A stretch of DNA of 64,000 bases from Mycobacterium sp. 236(2023) (GCF_029623955.1 NZ_JARSBP010000001.1:434001-498000), one strand, 5' to 3'. Numbered from the stretch's first letter, positions 34,558 through 43,390 are shown. Numbers and translations are program-made. The notes: generated from the sequence alone by a model not told the origin.

Positions 34558-36210
34558 TTAACTTACGGACGCGATCGAACGCCCCGTGACCCTCCCGGTG
34601 AACAAGCATCCGCCGACGAAGGTTCCCTCCAGCGAGCGCTGGCCGTGGATGCCGCCCCCGCCGAAGCCGCAGACCTCACCCGCGGCGTACAAACCAGCCA
34701 GCGGATCGCCGGCGGCCGTCAGTACTCGCCCGTCGGTGTCGGTCTGCAGACCGCCCAGTGTCTTGCGGGTGGTGATGTGCAGCTTCACTGCGATCAGCGG
34801 CGAGCCGTCGAGGATCGGCCCCGGCGGCGCGATCCTCGGCCGGTCCGGGAGATAACGGCGGGCATTGCGGATCGCGGCGAACTGCAGATCCTTGCTGTAG
34901 GCGTTGCGTGATTGGGCGTCGCGCGCCCGGATCTGACGGCCGAGCACCTGCGGATCGATCGGAGTTACGCCGGGCACCCGGTTCATGCCCGCGGCGAGCG
35001 CGTCGATCGACGTCGCCGTGACGAAGTCCTCGCCCTCGTCAAGGAACCTCTGAAAATGCGGTGAGATCGCCGGATTCAGCGTGCCTTTGACGACCTTCCA
35101 CACGTGTTTTCCGGTGAGCGCCGCATTCTGTTCCTGGCCCGACATGCCGAACTCCCGGCGAAAGATCTCACGGTTCATGATCAGCCACGAGTACGAGTGA
35201 CCCGAGGCGACCACGTGGCGGACGGCGCCGACCGTGTCGAAGTTCGGGTACAGCGGCGGTGGGAACCTGGTGCCCTCCGCGTCGAGCCACAGCGCCGACG
35301 GGCCCGCCGTGACGTGGATTCCGTGATTGGGCCAGATGGGTTCGATGTTCTTGACGCCGTCCGGGTAGAACCACAGGCGATCCTCGTTGACCACATGGGC
35401 GCCGGCGCTTTTCGCGACGGCGATCATCTTGCCGTCGACATAGGACGGGTTTCCGCACAGCAGTTCGTCGGGGTAGCGGCCGAAACTGCGGGTGAACAGT
35501 TCGCGCACGAGTTCGGGGCTGCCGCCGACGCCGCCGGTGGCGAGCAGAACCGCAGGTGCGGCGAGCGTGAATTCGCCTGCCGCCGTTCCGGACGATGGTG
35601 CGCCGCGCTGGTGCGCCGACGGGGTCAGCCGCGTGCCGCGGATGCCGGTGACGACACCGTCGTCGAGGACGAGTTCGTCTACGCGGTGCCACGGCAGCAG
35701 CGTCACCATCGCGCGCGCGACGGCGTCCTGGACCCTGCTGGCGAAGACGTCGACGAGCCCGGGCCCGGTACCCCACGTGACGTGGAACCGGGGCACGCTG
35801 TTGCCAGACCCGAGCGCTCCGTGGCCTCCGCGTTCGGGCCACACCGGGATCGGGTACGGACGCCAGCCCAGGCTGCGCAGCCAGCGCCGCTTCTCGCCGG
35901 ACGCGAAATCGACATAGCGCGAAGCCCATTCGCGGGCCCAGTGGTCGCGGCGATCGTCGGAGAACTCGGCGGAGCTGAACCAGTCTCCCATCGCGAGGTC
36001 ACGGGAATCCTTGATGCCGAGGCGGCGCTGCTCGGGGGTGTCGACCATGAACAGGCCGCCGAACGACCAGTACGCCTGTCCGCCGAGATCCGCGGGGCCT
36101 TGTTGATCGACCAGGATGACGCGCTTGCCCGTGTCGACCAGTTCGCACGTCGCGACCAGACCGGCCAACCCGTGCCCCACCACAATCGCGTCCGCGGACT
36201 TCGTCGTCAT
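34558..36210 (-). CDS. FAD-binding dehydrogenase, 3-ketosteroid-dehydrogenase-like (Rv0785-type)
   Basis: The 550-residue flavoprotein starts with the dinucleotide fold DAIVVGHGLAGLVATCEL and the VILVDQQGPADLGGQAYWSFGG region. It has an FAD-domain strand VLLATGGVGG in the middle and the C-terminal flavin motif GLYAAGEVCGFGGGGIHGQRSLEGTFVGG. That layout fits the FAD_binding_2 family (fumarate reductase / ketosteroid delta-dehydrogenase). Members occur in all mycobacteria, and the substrate is unproven. ATG 36210 is the natural start. The SDR follows after 5 nt, so the two could act on the same substrate. It is divergent from the PH-domain pair by 28 nt. Confidence 0.88.
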   Translation of the reverse strand: MTTKSADAIVVGHGLAGLVATCELVDTGKRVILVDQQGPADLGGQAYWSFGGLFMVDTPEQRRLGIKDSRDLAMGDWFSSAEFSDDRRDHWAREWASRYVDFASGEKRRWLRSLGWRPYPIPVWPERGGHGALGSGNSVPRFHVTWGTGPGLVDVFASRVQDAVARAMVTLLPWHRVDELVLDDGVVTGIRGTRLTPSAHQRGAPSSGTAAGEFTLAAPAVLLATGGVGGSPELVRELFTRSFGRYPDELLCGNPSYVDGKMIAVAKSAGAHVVNEDRLWFYPDGVKNIEPIWPNHGIHVTAGPSALWLDAEGTRFPPPLYPNFDTVGAVRHVVASGHSYSWLIMNREIFRREFGMSGQEQNAALTGKHVWKVVKGTLNPAISPHFQRFLDEGEDFVTATSIDALAAGMNRVPGVTPIDPQVLGRQIRARDAQSRNAYSKDLQFAAIRNARRYLPDRPRIAPPGPILDGSPLIAVKLHITTRKTLGGLQTDTDGRVLTAAGDPLAGLYAAGEVCGFGGGGIHGQRSLEGTFVGGCLFTGRVTGRSIASVS

Positions 36211-36238
36211 CGGTTGCGACGCTACTAGGCTGGGAGTC

Positions 36239-36721
36239 GTGCATCTGGTCGAACCGGCGCACCCGCCGAGCCGGAAAGCACCACTTGTCTGGGCGCTGGG
36301 AGCCGCCATCCCATGGGCGTTCGTGGTCGTAGCGCAGGCGGTGTGGTTCGTGCTCGACGGCCAGTGGCCCTGGGCGCATGCCCTCGTCGCGGTGGGCACC
36401 GTGGTCGGCGCGGCCGTCTCCGTCGTCGTCGCTCCGCTGTGGCGTTACCGGGTGCACCGGTGGGAACTCGATCCGACGGCGGTCTACACGCGGTCGGGCT
36501 GGCTGGTGCAGGAGCGCCGGATTGCGCCGATCTCGCGGGTGCAGACCGTCGACACCTACCGGGGGCCGCTGGACCGGCTGTTCGGGCTGGCCAACGTCAC
36601 GGTGACGACGGCGTCCTCGGCGGGTGCGGTGCGCATCGTCGCGCTGGACGTCGAGGTCGCCGACCAGGTGGTGGCACGGCTGACCGACATCGCGGCGCTG
36701 GGGGCCGAGGACGCGACGTGA
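36239..36721 (+). CDS. Bacterial PH-domain (bPH2) membrane protein, YdbS-like
   Basis: The 160-residue protein has two TMs (LVWALGAAIPWAFVVVAQAVWFV and WAHALVAVGTVVGAAVSVVVAPLW) followed by one bPH2 domain: YRVHRWELDPTAVYTRSGWLVQERRIAPISRVQTVDTYRGPLDRLFGL. Such proteins are paired with a larger multi-PH partner in many Gram-positives, with unproven roles in envelope homeostasis. GTG 36239 sits close behind GGGAG. Its stop overlaps the next gene's GTG by 4 nt (GTGA). Confidence 0.85.
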   Translation: MHLVEPAHPPSRKAPLVWALGAAIPWAFVVVAQAVWFVLDGQWPWAHALVAVGTVVGAAVSVVVAPLWRYRVHRWELDPTAVYTRSGWLVQERRIAPISRVQTVDTYRGPLDRLFGLANVTVTTASSAGAVRIVALDVEVADQVVARLTDIAALGAEDAT

Positions 36722-38214
36722 ACGCCGCGCACGCAAGGAGCGAATTAGACACTGAGTGGTCCCGGCTCAGCCCACGGATGCTGTTGGTGCATCCCGTCCA
36801 CGAGGTGCTGCGCCAGATCCCCGTTCTGATCGGTTCTTTGGTGCTGGGATCGGCGACCGGGAACCCGATGTGGGCGGTCGTCGGTGTCGTGCTGGTGGTC
36901 GGGTACGGCGTGGCGCGCTGGTTCACCACGACGTATCGCATCGGCCCAGCAGATCTGCAGCTGCGCACCGGGGTGCTTCAGCGCAACGTTTTGTCGTTGC
37001 CGCGCAACCGGATTCGGTCGGTATCGACCGACGCCAGGCTGCTGCATCGGCTACTCGGCCTGGCGGTCCTCAAGGTCAGTACCGGCCAGGAGGGCAAGGG
37101 CGAGACGGTTTTCGAGCTGGATGCCGTGCCGGTCGCCGAGGTGGCGCAGTTGCGTGCCGTACTGTTGGCCGACTCTCTCGAGGGGCTGGAGGAGTCCGAT
37201 TCGTCCCGGGTGCTGGCCCGGTGGCGGCCGACGTGGCTGCGGTACAGCCCGCTGACTTTCACCGGGCTGTTCATGATCGTGGCCGCGTTCGGTGTCGTGT
37301 CCCAGGCGGGAGTGCTTGGTGCTCTTCGGCATTCAGGTGTGGTGCGGGCCGGAGAGGAGGCGTTGGATGATCTCGGTGTGGTAGTCGCCATCGCCGCGGC
37401 CGCGGCGGTGGTGCTGATCGCTTCTGTGGCACTGTCGGTTCTGCAGTCGCTCGTCACGTACGGCAACCTCGTCCTGCGGCGTAACGCGGAGGTGCTGCAC
37501 CTGTCCCATGGCCTTCTGCGGGTGCGCGAGCACACCTTCGACATGCGCCGCCTGCGCGGCGGCACCCTGCGGGAGCCGTTGCTGGTGCGGGCATTCGGCG
37601 GTGCCCGCCTCGACGCGGTGATGACCGGGGTGTCGGGCGGCGGCGAGGCGTCGCAGCTGCTTCCGCCGTGCCCGCGCGACACTGCCGCGACCGTGCTCGT
37701 CGACCTGATCGACCAGCCGGACGCCGTGACCGGACCGCTGACGACGCATGGACCAGTCGCGACGCGCCGGCGCTGGACGCGAGCCTTCGTCCTTCCTCTG
37801 GTCGCCGCCGTGGCGCTGCTGCTGTGGCCTTCTGCGCCGGAATGGGCGTGGGCCGTGCTGTGCGCGCTCGCTGTCTTCAGCGCCTTCCTGGCGTTCGACC
37901 GGGCGCGGGCCCTGGGCCACCGCGTCGGCGACGGCTGGCTGGTGGCGCGGTCGGGCAGCCTGACGCGGCGCCGCGACTGCGTGGCCGCGGCGGGCATCGT
38001 GGGCTGGACCGTGCGCCAGACGCTCTTTCAGCGCAGGGCGGGGGTGGCCACGCTGATCGCCGCGACCGCCGCGGGCGTGAAGCGCTACGAGGTGATCGAC
38101 GTGCCGGCCCACCTCGCGTGGACGGTCGCGGCGACCACGTCACCCTGGGTGGCGAGCCGCGTTCGCGTGGATGGCGTCGCGACAGTAGACCGCGAGACCC
38201 GGCAGCCCGAATGA
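36718..38214 (+). CDS. Multi-bPH2-domain membrane protein, YdbT-like
   Basis: The 498-residue protein has three PH-type segments. The first two are clear (TTTYRIGPADLQLRTGVLQRNVLSLPRNRIRSV near residue 80 and LVLRRNAEVLHLSHGLLRVREHTFDMRRLRGG near 260). The third is GDGWLVARSGSLTRRRDCVAAAGIVGWTVRQT near 420. They alternate with pairs of TMs (for example FTGLFMIVAAFGVVSQA and VLIASVALSVLQSLV), exactly the YdbT layout. GTG 36718 overlaps the preceding stop by 4 nt. Its 3' end overlaps the convergent TipA-like gene by 75 nt. Function unknown beyond membrane association. Confidence 0.85.
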   Translation: MNAAHARSELDTEWSRLSPRMLLVHPVHEVLRQIPVLIGSLVLGSATGNPMWAVVGVVLVVGYGVARWFTTTYRIGPADLQLRTGVLQRNVLSLPRNRIRSVSTDARLLHRLLGLAVLKVSTGQEGKGETVFELDAVPVAEVAQLRAVLLADSLEGLEESDSSRVLARWRPTWLRYSPLTFTGLFMIVAAFGVVSQAGVLGALRHSGVVRAGEEALDDLGVVVAIAAAAAVVLIASVALSVLQSLVTYGNLVLRRNAEVLHLSHGLLRVREHTFDMRRLRGGTLREPLLVRAFGGARLDAVMTGVSGGGEASQLLPPCPRDTAATVLVDLIDQPDAVTGPLTTHGPVATRRRWTRAFVLPLVAAVALLLWPSAPEWAWAVLCALAVFSAFLAFDRARALGHRVGDGWLVARSGSLTRRRDCVAAAGIVGWTVRQTLFQRRAGVATLIAATAAGVKRYEVIDVPAHLAWTVAATTSPWVASRVRVDGVATVDRETRQPE

Positions 38215-38920
38215 CTCGTCATAGGTGGCGACGTACCGGGGGTCGCTGACATACATGTCGCCCAGGTTGCGATGGAAGGCCGGCGGACAGTCGTAGAACC
38301 ATCGATTCACGTGCAGCCGGTGCTGTTCGGCCGCGTCCATCGCTTCCGGCGAATCGGCAGGCAGCCCGTTGCGGAACGCGTCGGCGAAGGCCTTCTCCAC
38401 CGCTTCGCCCTCGGCCTTGATCTGCACCCATTCGTCCTTGCCGTAGTTCTTCGTCCGGCGTTGTGACTCCTTCCACTCCGCGGTCTCGCCCCACTTCTGC
38501 TCGGCTTCTGCCTGATAGTCGTCGAAGCCGTCACCGAACAGTTCGCGCATGTCGTCATCGGTCATGGGGGTGTTCGTCATCGCCTTCTCCAATGCTTGAT
38601 CGATGGCCTCGACGAGATCCTTCAATTCGTCGAGCCGGGACATGACGCGGTTCCGCTGGCGCACGAGATGGCTGACCGCGTCGCCCTCGTCCAGCACACT
38701 CGCGATCTCGTCGAGAGACATCTCGAGTCGGCGGTAGAACGATGACCTGGGACAACCGTGCGAGATCTGCCGGCGTGTACAGCCGGTAACCCGAGGCGCC
38801 ACGACGGCTCGGGCACAACAACCCGATCTCGTCGTAGTGGTGAAGCGTGCGGACCGTGACGCCGAACCGCTGCGCGACCTCGCCCACTGTGAGTTCGTCC
38901 ACCTGCATCTCCCGCGTCAT
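38140..38920 (-). pseudogene. MerR-family TipA-like regulator, split by a frameshift
   Basis: The N-terminal part, from ATG 38920, is a MerR winged helix: LTVGEVAQRFGVTVRTLHHYDEIGLL then GYRLYTPADLARLSQVI. The next expected residues (FYRRLEMSLDEIASVLDE) are found in a different frame, and a single extra base at about 38740 explains the shift. The remainder, in the second frame, is a complete TipAS ligand-binding domain (MRELFGDGFDDYQAEAEQKWGET to GLPGLAVYCRDAIHANAARH). The protein is therefore broken at the hinge unless the base is a sequencing error or the frame is shifted during translation. TipAS could be made alone from ATG 38721 or 38643. The promoter looks intact. Confidence 0.8.
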
Positions 38921-38927
38921 GTCGATC

Positions 38928-38958
38928 AGATTGGTGCCTCACGTCACGTGAGGGTCAA
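38928..38958 (-). promoter_or_regulatory. MerR-type 19-bp-spacer promoter and operator
   Basis: On the minus strand TTGACC (-35, 38958-38953) and CAATCT (-10, 38933-38928) are 19 bp apart, the long spacer typical of MerR-activated promoters. A 17-bp palindrome CCTCACGT-C-ACGTGAGG (38937-38953) lies between them. Transcription would start about 7 nt after the -10, at or next to the ATG at 38920, implying a leaderless mRNA. This supports autoregulation of the TipA-like gene and fixes its start. Confidence 0.8.
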
Positions 38959-39008
38959 GTCCCCGGGTCCCGAGTTGCGGACGACCGCCTGCCGTTTACT
39001 GTCGCACC

Positions 39009-39824
39009 ATGGCGATCGGTGGAGTTCTGTTCGACATCGATGGCGTGCTGGTGACCTCGTGGACGCCGATCCCCGGTGCCGCCGAGGCGTTGCAGACGTT
39101 GTCGGACAACCAGATCGCTTGCGCGTACCTGACCAACACGACCACCAAGACCCGCGCCCAGATCGCCGACCTGCTGACCGATGCGGGCATCGCGGTGCGC
39201 TCCGACGAGGTGATCACCGCCGCCGTCCTGACTGCCGACTACGTCCGCAGCCGCCACCCGGACGCGCGGTGCTTCCTCGTCAACAGCGGGCAGATCGCCG
39301 AGGACATGCAGGGCATCGACATCGTCTACTCGAGCGAATTCGACGGTCCCCGCGCACCGGAACCACCCGATGTGGTGCTCCTCGGTGGCGCGGGCCCCGA
39401 ATACAGCCACCTGACGCTGTCCTGGGTCTACGACTGGATGGCCCAGGGGGTGCCGGTGGTGGCCATGCACCGCAGCACCGCCTGGACCACCGCGGACGGT
39501 CTGCGCGTCGACACCGGCATGTATCTGATCGGGATGGAGCAGACCTCGGGCCGCAAGGCCAGCGCCGTGGGCAAGCCTGCGCCGGAAGGGTTTCTGTCCG
39601 CGGCGAGCCGTCTCGGTGTGGACCCCGACGAGATGTACGTCGTCGGCGACGACCTCAACAACGACGTGCTCGCCGGCCAGGTCGTAGGGATGACCGGAGT
39701 GCTGGTACGCACGGGCAAGTTCCGGCAGGACACGTTGGACCGGTGGGCTGCAGACGAATTCGCGATGCAACCGAACCACGTAATCGACTCGGTGGCCGAC
39801 CTGCCCGCGCTGCTCGGCCTGTGA
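39009..39824 (+). CDS. HAD-superfamily hydrolase, subfamily IIA (NagD/LHPP-like)
   Basis: The 271-residue phosphatase-type protein has HAD motif I FDIDGVLVTSW (nucleophile Asp near residue 9), motif II in YLTNTTTKT, motif III Lys in SAVGKPAPEGF, and motif IV VGDDLNNDVLAGQ. The IIA cap domain lies between motifs II and III (VVLLGGAGPEYSHLTLSWVYDWM). The substrate is unknown. The ATG at 39009 is 88 nt from the divergent TipA-like gene, a region with the MerR operator. The F420 enzyme follows after 4 nt, so these two are an operon. Confidence 0.88.
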   Translation: MAIGGVLFDIDGVLVTSWTPIPGAAEALQTLSDNQIACAYLTNTTTKTRAQIADLLTDAGIAVRSDEVITAAVLTADYVRSRHPDARCFLVNSGQIAEDMQGIDIVYSSEFDGPRAPEPPDVVLLGGAGPEYSHLTLSWVYDWMAQGVPVVAMHRSTAWTTADGLRVDTGMYLIGMEQTSGRKASAVGKPAPEGFLSAASRLGVDPDEMYVVGDDLNNDVLAGQVVGMTGVLVRTGKFRQDTLDRWAADEFAMQPNHVIDSVADLPALLGL

Positions 39825-39828
39825 CCCC

Positions 39829-40761
39829 ATGCGATTCGGTCTGACCGCTGCGCTGCCACGCACCGGACAACATGCGCGGGCGTTCGCGCAGCGGGTCGAG
39901 GCAGCCGGCATCGACGTCCTGACCTTCGCCGATCATCTCGCACCCGGCGTGGCGCCGTTCACGGCCGCAGCCGCGGCTGCAGCCGTCACCACACGTCTGC
40001 ACGTCGGGACCCTGGTGCTCAACAACGACTTCCGCCACCCAGTCGAAACTGCGCGTGAAACGGCAGGATTGGCAACGCTTTCCGACGGACGATTCGAACT
40101 GGGCATCGGCGCCGGCCATATGAAGTCCGAATACGATGCCGCGGGAATCCCGTTCGACGGCCCTGGCATCCGCGTATCACGGCTCATCGAGTCTGTCACC
40201 ATCATCCGTGGACTGCTGGCCGGAGAGCCAGTCGACGTCGACGGCACCTATTACCAGGTGCACGCGCAGTCAGGTGAACTCATCGCCGCTCCGACGCGGC
40301 GGGTGCCGATCCTCATCGGCGGCAACGGCACCCGCGTGCTCCGACTGGCCGGCCATGTCGCCGACATCGTCGGCTTCGCCGGGATCACCCACAACCACGA
40401 CGCGACCCGGGTACGGCTGACCCACTTCGACGGTCCAGGCCTTGCCGACAGGATCGCGGTGGTGCGTGATGCGGCGGGACAGCGGTTCCCCGAGATTGAG
40501 CTCAACGCGCTGATTCAGGCGGTCGTTGTCACCGACAACCGGCGCGAGGCAGCCGCCGAGCTCGCGGAGAAGTTCAACGCCGACCCCGATGCATTGCTGT
40601 CATCGCCGTTTGTGCTCATCGGCACCCACAAACAGATGGCAGAACAGCTGGCGGCGCGTCGAGATGAGTTCGGAATCAGCTACTGGACCGTGTTCGACGA
40701 GCTACCGGGGCGGGCCTCCGCACTATCCGACATCGCCGAGGTCATCGCGCTCCTGCGCTGA
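39829..40761 (+). CDS. LLM-class F420-dependent oxidoreductase
   Basis: The 310-residue luciferase-like TIM-barrel protein opens with MRFGLTAALPRTGQHARAFAQRVEAAGIDVLTFADH. TRLHVGTLVLNNDFRHPVETARE and SDGRFELGIGAGHMKSEYDAAGIPFD follow, and VPILIGGNGTRVLRLAGHVADIVG is the cofactor phosphate-binding region. The pattern belongs to a mycobacterial F420-dependent subfamily of about 300 residues. The substrate is unknown. It is 4 nt after the HAD gene, and the ATG is used as start. Confidence 0.86.
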   Translation: MRFGLTAALPRTGQHARAFAQRVEAAGIDVLTFADHLAPGVAPFTAAAAAAAVTTRLHVGTLVLNNDFRHPVETARETAGLATLSDGRFELGIGAGHMKSEYDAAGIPFDGPGIRVSRLIESVTIIRGLLAGEPVDVDGTYYQVHAQSGELIAAPTRRVPILIGGNGTRVLRLAGHVADIVGFAGITHNHDATRVRLTHFDGPGLADRIAVVRDAAGQRFPEIELNALIQAVVVTDNRREAAAELAEKFNADPDALLSSPFVLIGTHKQMAEQLAARRDEFGISYWTVFDELPGRASALSDIAEVIALLR

Positions 40762-40789
40762 TCAGTCGTGCCCGACTCAACCAAAGATC

Positions 40790-40811
40790 AACCGTTCGGC
40801 TGAGGTTTTTT
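40790..40811 (+). terminator. Weak candidate terminator after the F420 enzyme gene
   Basis: AACC (40790-40793) and GGTT (40804-40807) pair around a 10-nt loop and run into six T residues (40806-40811). The stem is only 4 bp, so termination would be inefficient. It lies 28 nt after the stop at 40761 and 26 nt before the next ATG. Confidence 0.35.
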
Positions 40812-40837
40812 GCGCCCGCGTGGTGCCTCATTGAGCC

Positions 40838-42214
40838 ATGGGGAACCAGGGGAATCATGCTGTCGTGCTGGGGGCGAGCATGGCCGGGCTGCTGGCAGCG
40901 GGGGTACTGACCGAGTTCTACGACCGCGTGACGATCATCGAACGCGACGAACTCGACGACAGTGCCGCGCCGCGGCGCGGGGTGCCGCAGAGCAGGCAAC
41001 CGCACGTCGTGCTGGCCCGATGCGTGCAGGTCATGGAGGACATCTTTCCTGGCATCACGGCGGAAATCGTCGATGCCGGGGCCCATGAATGGTGTGACGG
41101 CGATCTGTCACGCTTCTACACGCGATTCGGCGGCCATCTGTCCAGCCAGACGGGCCACATCCCGGACCCGACGTCGTTGCGGATCCTCTATGCCAGCCGA
41201 CCGTTCATCGAGAGCCACGTGCGCCGCCGTGTGCGAGCGCTACCGGTGGTCACGGTCCTCGACGGCCACGATCTCGACATGCTGATCTCGGCCGGTGGTG
41301 AGGTCGTCGGCGCGCGGGTCACCAGCCGCGCCGACCACTCGACCACCGACCTCTACGCCGACCTCGTGGTCGACGCAACCGGTCGCGGCTCCAGGACACC
41401 GTCGTTCCTCCAGGAGATGGGATACGCGCGGCCGCGCGAAGATCAGCTGGCCGTCAACATCAGCTATGTGAGCATGCCGGTGCGGATCCCCGACGGAGTT
41501 CTGCACGAGTACCTGTTCCTGGACCTCTTCCAGCCGGGACGGCCTTACGGGTTCGCCCTCTCGCGGTGCGAGTTCGACCATTGGAGCGTCCTGATCGGCA
41601 GCCTGGGTAAACACGTCCCACCACCTGCCAGCGTCGACGAATTCTTCGGCCACGCAAAGCAGTTGATGCCGGAGTACGTCTACGACGCCGTGCGGAACAG
41701 CGAACCGCTGGCCGAGCTTGCGCTGCACCGGTTTCCGGCGAGCCGGTGGCGGCGCTACGACCAACTGCGCCGCTTGCCCGAGGGGCTGCTCGTCACCGGT
41801 GACGCGGTGGCCAGCTTCAACCCCATCTACGGTCAGGGGATGACGATCGCCGCCATCGACGCGATGGTGCTCCGCGACTGCCTGCTCCGCGGCCCACAGG
41901 GGCTGCAGCGTCGATTCCACCGCGCAGCCGCGCGCGGCATTCAGGTCGCCTGGCGCACCGCCGTGGGGTCGGACCTGGCATTGCCGGAGGTCGAGGGTAA
42001 GAGGACGATGTCGACGAAGCTGACGAACGCCTACATCGACCGGGTGTTGCGCGCGAGTCAGATCGATCCGTTTGTGACCCAGCAGTTCCAGCGGGTCACC
42101 GGCATGCTTGAACCGCCCACCGCGCTTTTGAAACCCGCGATGTTGCGGCGCGTGTTGCAAAGGGCGCCGAACCTTGAGTCGAGCGCTCCTGCAGCGATTT
42201 CCGCTACGGCGTGA
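40838..42214 (+). CDS. FAD-dependent oxidoreductase / aromatic-hydroxylase-like
   Basis: The 458-residue flavoprotein has HAVVLGASMAGLLAAGVL (GxGxxG variant GASMAG), then VTIIERDELDDSAAPRRGVPQSRQPHVVL. DLVVDATGRGSRTP lies in the middle and the second FAD motif is RLPEGLLVTGDAVASFNPIYGQGMT. This matches the mycobacterial group of PHBH-fold proteins annotated as FAD-dependent monooxygenases or geranylgeranyl-reductase-like. The substrate is unknown. The ATG at 40838 is preceded by GAGCC. Its end overlaps the convergent LuxR regulator by 11 nt, which may regulate it. Confidence 0.85.
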   Translation: MGNQGNHAVVLGASMAGLLAAGVLTEFYDRVTIIERDELDDSAAPRRGVPQSRQPHVVLARCVQVMEDIFPGITAEIVDAGAHEWCDGDLSRFYTRFGGHLSSQTGHIPDPTSLRILYASRPFIESHVRRRVRALPVVTVLDGHDLDMLISAGGEVVGARVTSRADHSTTDLYADLVVDATGRGSRTPSFLQEMGYARPREDQLAVNISYVSMPVRIPDGVLHEYLFLDLFQPGRPYGFALSRCEFDHWSVLIGSLGKHVPPPASVDEFFGHAKQLMPEYVYDAVRNSEPLAELALHRFPASRWRRYDQLRRLPEGLLVTGDAVASFNPIYGQGMTIAAIDAMVLRDCLLRGPQGLQRRFHRAAARGIQVAWRTAVGSDLALPEVEGKRTMSTKLTNAYIDRVLRASQIDPFVTQQFQRVTGMLEPPTALLKPAMLRRVLQRAPNLESSAPAAISATA

Positions 42215-43280
42215 TGGCCGCGAGCAGGCGCACCAATTCGGCCTGGCGGTGGGTGTCGGTCTTGTCGTAGACGTGTTGCAGATGGGTCTTGATGGTCGCC
42301 ACCGTGAGTGACAACTCGTCTGCGATCACGGACAGCGTCTGGCCCCGGCCGATGCGCAGCGCTACCTCTGCCTCGGCATTGGTGAGCGAGAAAATCTGCT
42401 GCACAACGGGTTTCGGTGGCGCGCGGCGCTCGTCGGGATCGACGATGACCACCAGGGCGTGTGGGAGTCCTTGCTCCCACACGGGTGAAATTGTCACGAT
42501 CAGTGGCCGCAACTCTCCCGTGCGCGGCAACCGGAGCGAATTACCGGTGCGCTCGGCGGATGCAGTGGCTGCGGATATCGAGCGACGGAACTCGATGTCC
42601 GAGCGCGGCATCGTCAGCGTGAGACGATCGCAGTGAACGGAAAACCCTGTGCTGCATCGGATCAGCGCGTCGAAGGCCTGATTGGACTGCAGCACCGTGG
42701 TATCGGCGGCCAGGACCGCGGCGGGCGCGGTCATCGCATCGACCGGATGGGCGGGGCGCCGGACCTCTCCGCGCAGTTCGGACAGGATGTTCTCGGTGTG
42801 CAGCGCATGCCGCAAGTGGGGAACCAAGAGTTCGACAACCCTGGCCTTATCTGGTTCGGCGAACGACTTGTTGCCTTGAGGGGCGGCCACCAGGAAAGAC
42901 ACCGTGCGTGGACGTTCGGTGATGCGCACGAACAGGCCGCCGTCCATTTCGTTCGGACGCATCCAGTCGGCGTTGAACTCGGAACGCGGATTCAGTGCGA
43001 TCAGCTCTTCGCCCGCGTGCACTGTCCCGACCGCGCTCGCGTCGACCGCTTCCAGCACGTAGTCGAGATCCCGGTAATAGTCCTTGTAGTCCCGCATGGC
43101 GGGCGCGCTGATGCTGCAGGACAGGGCGTCGCGGGGGCCGTTGTCGGCGCTGACCAATGCGCAGCCGGTGCCGCCGAGCGTGGTGCGGACCAGCTCCAGC
43201 GCGCCGACCCACCGGTCCGGTGCGGCGGCCGCCGAATGGACCTCGGTCGTTATTTGCGAAAACTGCTCGATCGTGATCAT
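42204..43280 (-). CDS. LuxR-family transcriptional regulator with PAS/GAF-like sensor
   Basis: The 358-residue protein has an N-terminal sensory region (1-170, with YKDYYRDLDYVLEAVDASAVGTVHAGEEL), a central segment typical of PAS-like domains (LAADTTVLQSNQAFDALIRC), and a C-terminal LuxR helix-turn-helix. The HTH reads FSLTNAEAEVALRIGRGQTLSVIADELSLTVATIKTHLQHVYDKTDTHRQAELV. ATG 43280 is chosen because GGGGGTGG lies just upstream; a GTG at 43292 is possible. It converges with the FAD oxidoreductase gene. The ligand is unknown. Confidence 0.86.
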   Translation of the reverse strand: MITIEQFSQITTEVHSAAAAPDRWVGALELVRTTLGGTGCALVSADNGPRDALSCSISAPAMRDYKDYYRDLDYVLEAVDASAVGTVHAGEELIALNPRSEFNADWMRPNEMDGGLFVRITERPRTVSFLVAAPQGNKSFAEPDKARVVELLVPHLRHALHTENILSELRGEVRRPAHPVDAMTAPAAVLAADTTVLQSNQAFDALIRCSTGFSVHCDRLTLTMPRSDIEFRRSISAATASAERTGNSLRLPRTGELRPLIVTISPVWEQGLPHALVVIVDPDERRAPPKPVVQQIFSLTNAEAEVALRIGRGQTLSVIADELSLTVATIKTHLQHVYDKTDTHRQAELVRLLAAITP

Positions 43281-43390
43281 GTCCACCCCCACGCATTGCG
43301 TGCCCAGGATGAATTTAAACCCGCTGAACTGTGGAAATGCAAGACCGAGCGATGAAATTTAACGTGGTCGCCGAATTGGGCGGCCTTTCG
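43281..43390 (-). other. Upstream region of the LuxR-family gene
   Basis: This 110-nt gap between the helicase stop and the LuxR start is the only AT-rich spacer in the vicinity (GAATTTAAAC near 43311 and GAAATTTAAC near 43356 are similar short direct motifs). It should contain the LuxR promoter. I cannot define the hexamers. Confidence 0.3.
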
